Shown one piece after another: positions 1 to 3,979 of a stretch of DNA of 7,479 nt. The DNA is taken from contig JAKSTD010000015.1 in assembly GCA_024402755.1 (NCBI GenBank), forward strand, positions 1-7,479, given 5' to 3'. Position numbers and translations under genes: made by a program. This DNA comes from Alphaproteobacteria bacterium (lineage in GTDB: Bacteria > Pseudomonadota > Alphaproteobacteria > Rs-D84). Position 1 is the stretch's first letter. Each line of letters begins with the position of its first letter. The notes below the pieces were generated by a model. It ran no database searches and was not told the DNA's origin. It saw only the letters and a list, made by a program, of their open reading frames with translations.

Positions 1-320
1 TTTTCAATCATCGCCCGGACTGTTTTGACCGATATTAATTTCGCATCTGGTTTTAAATTTCCACGATCATCCAAATTATGTGCCAAATCAATTATAAAGA
101 AATCGCCAACATTACCATAGACCATCTTTGCGATTTTATAAGCCAATGTTGCCTTGCCGATTCCGCGTGGACCGCAAAGCATCCACACAGGATGTATCGG
201 GTGTTCATTACGTTTTTCCCATGCATCAAGAAAAGTTTTTAATGTGCCGCTATGACCGATTAAACAATCGTTATCCATTGGGTGCGGAAATTCAAACAAA
301 ACTTCTTTTTTCTTTGCCAT
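1..320 (-). CDS. holB: DNA polymerase III delta' subunit, 3' end outside window
   Basis: The product is the clamp-loader delta' subunit, which helps load the beta sliding clamp onto DNA in the cytoplasm. The ATG is at 320-318 and 106 codons are visible before the left edge, so the C-terminal two thirds are missing. Residues 50-58 form a Walker-A-type P-loop (GPRGIGKAT), preceded by HPVWML and followed by LAYKIAK, the usual delta' pattern. ISVKTVRAMIE near residues 96-106 matches the conserved segment where delta' proteins read ISVDxVRxLxE. The start lies one base after the dacA stop codon, so the two genes are probably cotranscribed and translationally coupled. Only a G-rich stretch inside the end of dacA serves as a weak ribosome binding site. 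In many Alphaproteobacteria tmk lies between dacA and holB; here it does not. The alternative, gamma/tau (dnaX), fits less well because the zinc-binding cysteines of dnaX are absent. Confidence 0.85.
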   Translation of the reverse strand, partial: MAKKKEVLFEFPHPMDNDCLIGHSGTLKTFLDAWEKRNEHPIHPVWMLCGPRGIGKATLAYKIAKMVYGNVGDFFIIDLAHNLDDRGNLKPDAKLISVKTVRAMIE

Positions 321-321
321 A

Positions 322-1500
322 TTATTTACCCCAAATCATCACAGAAATGTTTTTAAACACGCGCCCAAAAAGTTGAATTTTACGAACACGTTCTTTGGCA
401 ATCATTGGGATGCGTTTTACAATATCGCCGTTTTTTTCAATAACTATTTCGCCGATTTGTTGCCCGACTTTTACAGGTGCAGCAACAGGTTCGTCATATC
501 GCGCCAACACGCGAATGTTTTTCAAAGAATAATCTTTCGGCAGTGTTATCGCAATATTTTCTTTTGTAGTTGCATCAACCGTTGGATAGCGACCGTACCA
601 CACGGGAACCTTTAACAAAACATCACCAGCACGAAAGAAAGTTTTTGTTTGTGTGTTTTTATATCCGTGATTTAATAGTTTTTTCATTTCTACTGCCAAG
701 GCATCATGTCCTTTGCCACGAAAGCCGTTAATAACACCGATTAATCTGCGGCCACCGATTTTCGCGCTGGCAACAACACCATATCCGCCATCGTCTGTGT
801 GTCCTGTTTTAAGGCCATCTGCACCAGGCATAGAAAACAACAATCTGTTATAATTCATTGTGTGTGTCTTTGTCCAATCACGACACCAATCTGTTTTTGT
901 GTCGTTAAATTCAAATCGTTTTGTTGCGAACATTGGATAAATATCAGGGTATTCATCAATAATATATTTTGCCAGCATCGCAAGTTCTTTGCTGGTCATC
1001 AAATTATTTTCATTTGGTAATCCGCTGGCATTGCCAAATGTTGATTTTTCCATACCAATTTCAAGGGCCTTTTTATGCATCAATTCGCTGAATTTATTTT
1101 CGTTTCCTGCCAAATGTTCTGCAACAGTGACCGATGCATCGCCCGCAGATAACACAATAATTCCCAATATTGCATCGCGCACAGTTATTTTTTGACCGGT
1201 AACCAGGCACATTTTGCTGGCTGGGTACCAAAGTGGATTTTTATAATCTGCGTTTTCGGACACAGTCAAAACATCATCCATTTTTAAATTACCAGATTTA
1301 ATCTGGTCGAATAACACTGTCAAAGTCATCAATTTCAACATTGAAGAAGGCGGCATCAATTCATTTGCGTTTTTAGAAACTATTTCGTCGCCACTATCAT
1401 AATCAACCAGATAAGCCGATTTCGCCTTGGTTGAAAATTCGGCAGCATTTGCAATACCGATATTTAAACATGTTAAAAAAATCAGGAACTTTTTTATCAT
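322..1500 (-). CDS. dacA: D-alanyl-D-alanine carboxypeptidase (PBP5/DacA family)
   Basis: This periplasmic low-molecular-mass penicillin-binding protein (peptidase family S11) trims the terminal D-Ala from peptidoglycan pentapeptides. The chosen start at 1500 gives 392 residues beginning MIKKFLIFLTCLN, a Sec signal peptide with likely cleavage near IANA. The longer frame starting at 1581 would begin inside the terminator of the neighbouring gene and is rejected. The catalytic SxxK motif is S53-M-L-K56 and the KTG motif is at 231-233. The second motif, normally SxN (SGN in PBP5), reads SAG at 118-120, so the usual Asn is Gly while the following Asp-Ala is kept. Residues from about 290 to 370 resemble the PBP5 C-terminal beta domain, and the final basic stretch VRKIQLFGRVFKNI could be a membrane-binding amphipathic helix. 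holB follows after one base. Ribosome binding is weak. Confidence 0.92.
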   Translation of the reverse strand: MIKKFLIFLTCLNIGIANAAEFSTKAKSAYLVDYDSGDEIVSKNANELMPPSSMLKLMTLTVLFDQIKSGNLKMDDVLTVSENADYKNPLWYPASKMCLVTGQKITVRDAILGIIVLSAGDASVTVAEHLAGNENKFSELMHKKALEIGMEKSTFGNASGLPNENNLMTSKELAMLAKYIIDEYPDIYPMFATKRFEFNDTKTDWCRDWTKTHTMNYNRLLFSMPGADGLKTGHTDDGGYGVVASAKIGGRRLIGVINGFRGKGHDALAVEMKKLLNHGYKNTQTKTFFRAGDVLLKVPVWYGRYPTVDATTKENIAITLPKDYSLKNIRVLARYDEPVAAPVKVGQQIGEIVIEKNGDIVKRIPMIAKERVRKIQLFGRVFKNISVMIWGK

Positions 1501-1518
1501 ATCACTATGATAATAGCA

Positions 1519-1524
1519 ATTATA
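1519..1524 (-). promoter_or_regulatory. possible -10 box of dacA-holB
   Basis: TATAAT occurs on the minus strand 19 to 24 bases upstream of the dacA ATG and just downstream of the terminator of the preceding gene, the place where a new promoter would be needed. No good -35 box is found at 16-18 bases; that region is a poly-A tract. This is a match by eye only. Confidence 0.35.
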
Positions 1525-1550
1525 ATAACCTTTTCCAATATTTTTTTTAT

Positions 1551-1577
1551 AAAAAAATCGCTGGGAAAACCCAGCGA
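1551..1577 (-). terminator. intrinsic terminator of the two-helix membrane protein gene
   Basis: On the minus strand a perfect 8-bp stem, TCGCTGGG/CCCAGCGA, with a four-base loop is followed at once by seven Ts. It begins 14 bases after the stop codon of the gene at 1592-2182. On the plus strand the downstream side is A/T mixed with no T-run, so it works only in the minus direction. Confidence 0.9.
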
Positions 1578-1591
1578 GCAATTTTAAATTT

Positions 1592-2182
1592 TTATCTGGT
1601 TTTAATTTTGTTTTCTTGCTGTTTCTGTTTTACAAACATCATATAATCAGCATTTACTAAATAGCCATATACATGATCCAGGAATTCAGGATGAACAACA
1701 GAGTGTTCTTCGATAACTTTTGCAATTTCGTCATGGATTTTTTCTATTTGTTCTTCTGTGGAATCAAGTTCGATTTTGTTAACCAATTCCAAAATGCGTT
1801 TTTGTTCACTCTCGCGCAGTTCATTGGAAATCTTGGTTGCAATTTTTGTCATTGCATTTGGATTTTGAAGAACCGATTGATATTGTTTCAATTCTGGGTT
1901 TTTCATCATAAGTTTTTCAAGATATTTGGTTGCGCTTTCAGATGCAAATTTGTTCGCATTTCTGTACAAAGGAATCAAAGAGCAGGTTATAAAGTAAGCA
2001 ATAAAACTAGCGACGACTATATTAAAAACGCGAACAGGTTTTTCTGTTGCTTGATGTTTCTGTTCCAACAATGTTGCTTTTTTATTAAAAACAGCGACGC
2101 ATATCAACATAACAACAACGGCAGCAGATAAAGCCAAAAGCCGGGGTCTAACTTTTTTTGATACTATTTTGTTTCTTTGCAT
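1592..2182 (-). CDS. unrecognised membrane protein with two N-terminal helices
   Basis: I do not recognise this 196-residue protein. The start at 2182 (MQRNKIVSKK) was chosen over the in-frame ATG 36 bases upstream because an AAAGGA box lies 8 bases before it and the upstream ATG would fall at or before the predicted transcription start. A basic N-terminus (residues 1-14) is followed by a hydrophobic helix at about 15-32 and a second at about 53-74, with a short charged loop between. Residues 80-196 are soluble, highly charged and predicted helical, with Glu/Lys/Leu-rich stretches around 115-165 that could form a coiled coil. The positive-inside rule suggests both ends are cytoplasmic. It is a single-gene unit with its own promoter and terminator. 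It is too long and too charged for a holin, and no catalytic motif is visible. Confidence 0.75.
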   Translation of the reverse strand: MQRNKIVSKKVRPRLLALSAAVVVMLICVAVFNKKATLLEQKHQATEKPVRVFNIVVASFIAYFITCSLIPLYRNANKFASESATKYLEKLMMKNPELKQYQSVLQNPNAMTKIATKISNELRESEQKRILELVNKIELDSTEEQIEKIHDEIAKVIEEHSVVHPEFLDHVYGYLVNADYMMFVKQKQQENKIKTR

Positions 2183-2207
2183 TATAAAAATCCTTTGTTT
2201 TTTTGTT

Positions 2208-2235
2208 ATTGTATACAAAAATATCGTATTGTCAA
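2208..2235 (-). promoter_or_regulatory. sigma70-type promoter for the membrane protein gene
   Basis: On the minus strand a consensus -35 TTGACA (2235-2230) and a -10 TACAAT (2213-2208) are separated by 16 bases. The expected transcription start near 2201 gives a leader of about 20 bases containing the AAAGGA ribosome binding site. Two TATTGTC copies (plus strand, 2227 and 2238, 11 bases apart) overlap or flank the -35 box. Confidence 0.7.
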
Positions 2236-2244
2236 GATATTGTC
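2227..2244. repeat. tandem TATTGTC heptamers over a -35 region, third copy at 2374
   Basis: TATTGTC occurs on the plus strand at 2227-2233 and 2238-2244, one helical turn apart and covering the -35 box of the membrane protein promoter. A third copy is at 2374-2380 inside the probable lysozyme terminator. It could be a paired operator site, or chance in AT-rich DNA. Confidence 0.3.
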
Positions 2245-2306
2245 TTGTTTAATGTGCCATGCATACATGTTGCGAAATTCCTGTTAAATAAGAACATGAA
2301 TTAAAC

Positions 2307-2333
2307 CATATTTTGCTATTCTATCAAAATATG
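2307..2333. repeat. 9-bp perfect inverted repeat between lysozyme and membrane protein genes
   Basis: CATATTTTG (2307-2315) and CAAAATATG (2325-2333) are perfect inverted arms around a nine-base spacer. No T-run follows on either strand, so it is not a typical terminator; an operator or a weak RNA hairpin is possible. The rest of the 2236-2418 intergenic stretch shows no gene. Confidence 0.5.
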
Positions 2334-2354
2334 CTAAATCACATAAAAATACAT

Positions 2355-2384
2355 AAAAAAGCCCAGACAAGAATATTGTCACGG
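2355..2384 (-). terminator. probable terminator downstream of the lysozyme gene
   Basis: On the minus strand CCGTGACAA and TTGTCTGGG can pair (five inner and two outer pairs with a two-base internal mismatch) around a five-base loop. One C and then six Ts follow. It lies about 35 bases after the lysozyme stop. The imperfect stem lowers confidence. Confidence 0.45.
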
Positions 2385-2418
2385 TATACAATAATGGATA
2401 TGTATAATAGAAATCAAA

Positions 2419-2934
2419 TTAATATATGCCACGATTATACATATCCCATTCGTTTTGTCTGCGGTTAATTAATCCGTTTGATATCTTTCCTTGCGAACGG
2501 TTCCATGCTTTCCATGCAGATTCTAAATTTGGATATACAGAACTATGAAAATGCGGATTATTTATATATTTTATAACTGTTGAATTTGCAAAATTCTTTG
2601 CACCTATGTTATAAGCCAAAGATACAAGTGCATCGTATTGATTTTGTTTTAACGGAACAGAGATATTATTTTTAACTGCACGTTCTGCTATTGCAATGTC
2701 GGCACGTAACAATTCTATAGCTTTATCTTCAGAAATCCCGTTTATAAAATCTTCATAATTTTTTATCAAATGGCCATAACCGATAGTTGCACCTTTTGGT
2801 AATGGTTTATTTGTATTAACTGGTTTGCTGGTTTGATCATCATAAATAATATGATTGCCTTGTTTGTCTAATATTTTGTCTTCTTTATCTTTTAACCAAG
2901 AAATACCTTTATTGCTTATTTTCATTTTATCCAT
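2419..2934 (-). CDS. phage-type lysozyme / endolysin (GH24)
   Basis: This 171-residue muramidase would hydrolyse the MurNAc-GlcNAc bonds of peptidoglycan. The family pattern is clear: a catalytic Glu in LKDKEDK (E18), Asp at 32/33 in HIIYDD, and ATIGYGH at 49-55 with T50 matching the third member of the Glu-Asp-Thr set. QNQYDALVSLAYNIGA (98-112) and GLINRRQNEWDMY (154-166) are the other two conserved GH24 blocks. The spacing between E18 and the Asp is longer than in T4 lysozyme. There is no signal peptide or signal-arrest helix, so a phage enzyme of this type would need a holin, and none is visible here. An AAGGG box lies 5-6 bases before the ATG at 2934. The start overlaps the end of the upstream micro-ORF by 8 bases. 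The gene has its own promoter, double-terminator leader and probable terminator, unlike the surrounding housekeeping genes. It is most likely a prophage remnant or a domesticated endolysin. Confidence 0.88.
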   Translation of the reverse strand: MDKMKISNKGISWLKDKEDKILDKQGNHIIYDDQTSKPVNTNKPLPKGATIGYGHLIKNYEDFINGISEDKAIELLRADIAIAERAVKNNISVPLKQNQYDALVSLAYNIGAKNFANSTVIKYINNPHFHSSVYPNLESAWKAWNRSQGKISNGLINRRQNEWDMYNRGIY

Positions 2935-3012
2935 GTGTTCCCTTTTTAATTCTTCCTGTTGTTATCTCTGGTTCTGCATCTGGTGGATTAGCATAAACAT
3001 CTATTCACTCAT
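2927..3012 (-). pseudogene. frameshifted micro-ORF upstream of lysozyme
   Basis: A strong AAAGGAG ribosome binding site (3026-3020) lies seven bases before an ATG at 3012. That frame reads only Met-Ser-Glu and then TAG. Shifting by -1 after the Glu codon opens a frame of 25 codons (3004-2927) that starts IDVYANPPDAEPE and ends RIKKGTHG, stopping at a TAA that overlaps the first codons of the lysozyme gene. The composition (Pro, acidic, then a basic end) and the overlap typical of phage lysis cassettes suggest a real short gene of about 28 residues that lost a base. A -1 recoding event is less likely because no slippery heptamer is present. I do not recognise a family. Confidence 0.5.
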
Positions 3013-3033
3013 ATAAATTCTCCTTTGTTAAAT

Positions 3034-3058
3034 AAAAAAAATCCCGCACACAGCGGGA
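3034..3058 (-). terminator. second tandem terminator in the lysozyme leader
   Basis: On the minus strand a perfect 6-bp GC-rich stem TCCCGC/GCGGGA with a five-base loop is followed by eight Ts. It ends only about 8 bases before the AAAGGAG ribosome binding site of the micro-ORF. It therefore stands between the promoter at 3103-3131 and the lysozyme gene. Confidence 0.85.
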
Positions 3059-3064
3059 CAAAAT

Positions 3065-3087
3065 AAAAAAGACAACAAAATGTTGTC
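3065..3087 (-). terminator. first tandem terminator in the lysozyme leader
   Basis: On the minus strand a perfect 7-bp stem GACAACA/TGTTGTC with a three-base loop is followed by six Ts. It starts about 10 bases after the predicted transcription start of the promoter at 3103-3131 and 6 bases before the second terminator. Confidence 0.8.
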
Positions 3088-3102
3088 TGCCAAGATGCGC
3101 AA

Positions 3103-3131
3103 ATTATATCATAAAATCGTAAAAAAATCAA
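3103..3131 (-). promoter_or_regulatory. promoter of the lysozyme leader (extended -10)
   Basis: On the minus strand -35 TTGATT (3131-3126) and -10 TATAAT (3108-3103) are separated by 17 bases, with TGA directly before the -10 box (extended -10 form TGnTATAAT). The predicted start near 3096 lies just ahead of two intrinsic terminators, so most transcripts should be about 30-60 bases long unless the terminators are bypassed. Confidence 0.7.
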
Positions 3132-3154
3132 TAAAAACCGCCGGAAACGGGGCG

Positions 3155-3189
3155 AAAAAGAACATTCCGGGGAATTACCACGGGATGTT
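3155..3189 (-). terminator. terminator-like hairpin after the tRNA-like fragment
   Basis: On the minus strand AACATCCCG pairs with CGGAATGTT (9 bp, one G-T pair), with two further GG/CC pairs inside. C, five Ts and C follow. Further on, GGCGG then TTTTT (3142-3133) could pair with the CCGCC of the tRNA-like end at 3204-3200. Whatever RNA crosses this region on the minus strand probably ends here. Confidence 0.55.
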
Positions 3190-3198
3190 CAATATTGC

Positions 3199-3226
3199 TG
3201 GCGGCTCAAAAGGGATTCGAACGCCC
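3199..3226 (-). other. tRNA 3'-end-like fragment (T-arm, acceptor, CCA)
   Basis: Read on the minus strand, GGGCG-TTCGAAT-CCCTT resembles a T-arm. It is followed by a seven-base acceptor half TTGAGCC, a discriminator G and CCA, just as in the tRNA-Ser gene 190 bases away. The matching 5' acceptor half (GGCTCAA) and a seven-base anticodon loop with a paired stem are absent upstream. The T-stem also has a C-C mismatch next to the loop. A D-loop-like ATAGTTCGTCTA lies at 3273-3262, so it may be a decayed tRNA. It may instead be the tRNA 3' segment left or carried by an integrating element. Confidence 0.5.
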
Positions 3227-3345
3227 GGTAGATTTGCCCACACGTGCGAAGTATTCTCTTTTAGACGAACTATCTCCACTTTATTTTTACCGCGTACACG
3301 CCCATAATTCTCGCAAAAAATGCCTTAAAAATAATAAAAAACGAT

Positions 3346-3407
3346 AAAAAAAGAGTCATCATTTTTACCTAAGTTTATTTTAAATTTCTTAAGTAAAAAC
3401 AATGACT
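3346..3407 (-). terminator. long hairpin terminator after tRNA-Ser
   Basis: On the minus strand a 20-bp stem (3407-3388 with 3373-3354, three G-T pairs, otherwise Watson-Crick) encloses a 14-base AT loop. One C and seven Ts follow. It begins 7 bases beyond the CCA end of tRNA-Ser and should end the rpoZ-tRNA transcript. Confidence 0.9.
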
Positions 3408-3413
3408 TAATCC

Positions 3414-3504
3414 TGGCGGAGACGAAGGGATTCGAACCCTTGATACCCTTGCGAGTATACCACATTTCCAATGTGGCGCACTAGACCAACTATGCGACGT
3501 CTCC
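3414..3504 (-). tRNA. tRNA-Ser (anticodon GGA)
   Basis: The minus strand folds as a class II tRNA of 91 bases including an encoded CCA. The acceptor GGAGACG pairs with CGTCTCC and the discriminator is G. The D-loop contains AGTTGGTCTA. The anticodon stem CCACA/TGTGG carries loop TTGGAAA with anticodon GGA. The variable arm is long (TATACTCGCAAGGGTATC, pairing ATAC/GTAT), as expected for serine. The T-arm AAGGG-TTCGAAT-CCCTT is perfect. It should read UCC and UCU codons. Its 5' end is 16 bases from the rpoZ stop, with no terminator between, so it is probably processed from an rpoZ transcript. Confidence 0.95.
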
Positions 3505-3520
3505 GGATTTTGCGATGATT

Positions 3521-3898
3521 TTAATCTTCGTCTGCATCTGGGGTATCATCACCCGCATCTGCAACACCATCATTTGTATCTTCCACCAAAGAATTTTCCA
3601 ATTCTGCATCAATTTCGCGCAACATTGGATCTTCGCTGGCAATATCCAGAGCGGCATCTTCGTCAACCACAGCAGGTGTTTCTTTGTAAGATTGTATAAA
3701 TTCGTGGCGAACATCGTTCACACTTAATTTGCCGCTGGCGATTTCGCGCAATGCAACCACAGTCAATTTATCGTTGTGTTTTTCAACCACTGCCTCAGCC
3801 CCGCCGTTTAAATCACGAACACGCTGGGAAGCCAACATACCCAATTCATAGCGACTTTCCACAAAAGGTAAAGTATCAGAATTTGTCACACGAGCCAT
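3521..3898 (-). CDS. rpoZ: DNA-directed RNA polymerase omega subunit
   Basis: Omega is the small RNA polymerase subunit that binds beta' and assists core assembly and stability; in many proteobacteria it contributes to a ppGpp site. The start at 3898 (MARVTNSD) was chosen because MARVT is the conserved omega N-terminus and an AAAGGA box lies 6 bases upstream. An in-frame ATG 45 bases further up is ignored. Conserved features are ESRYELGMLASQRVRDL (14-30), followed by NDKLTVVALREIASGKL (42-58). The 125-residue length fits alphaproteobacterial omegas, which are longer than the E. coli protein. The last 20 residues are very acidic (EDTNDGVADAGDDTPDADED), a tail that could be lineage-specific. 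tRNA-Ser follows 16 bases downstream and mtaB diverges upstream. Confidence 0.93.
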   Translation of the reverse strand: MARVTNSDTLPFVESRYELGMLASQRVRDLNGGAEAVVEKHNDKLTVVALREIASGKLSVNDVRHEFIQSYKETPAVVDEDAALDIASEDPMLREIDAELENSLVEDTNDGVADAGDDTPDADED

Positions 3899-3911
3899 AT
3901 TAAATCCTTTG

Positions 3912-3939
3912 TTGAAATCATTTTTATCCACGATATAAT
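3912..3939 (+). promoter_or_regulatory. promoter of mtaB in the divergent rpoZ-mtaB region
   Basis: On the plus strand -35 TTGAAA (3912-3917) and a perfect -10 TATAAT (3934-3939) are 16 bases apart, giving a leader of about 34 bases to the mtaB ATG. A 12-base palindrome, ATAATGCATTAT (3935-3946), overlaps the -10. On the minus strand TTGATT followed 17 bases later by CATTAT in that palindrome could be a weaker rpoZ promoter, so the two -10 elements would overlap. Confidence 0.6.
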
Positions 3940-3979
3940 GCATTATGAATACCGAAAAATCAAGTAGAAAATATAAAAA

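Noticed and set aside
1501..1581. Extended N-terminus of DacA from an ATG at 1581
   Set aside because: The start would lie beside the terminator hairpin of the upstream gene, has no ribosome binding site, and would bury the signal peptide behind 27 unrelated residues.
3004..3012. Programmed -1 frameshift in the micro-ORF
   Set aside because: The shift site GTGAATAG has no X-XXY-YYZ slippery heptamer, and there is no stimulatory stem directly downstream. A simple deletion is more economical.
3080..3307. Plus-strand open frame of 75 codons across the tRNA-like region
   Set aside because: It reads GSKGIRTPG, the typical artefact of translating the antisense of a tRNA T-arm. It has no ribosome binding site and lies over hairpins that belong to the minus strand.
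3133..3345. Permuted two-piece alphaproteobacterial tmRNA
   Set aside because: A CCA-ended T-arm fits the acceptor piece, but no 5' piece with the complementary acceptor, GGnTTCGAC signature or Ala-rich tag frame follows on the same strand.
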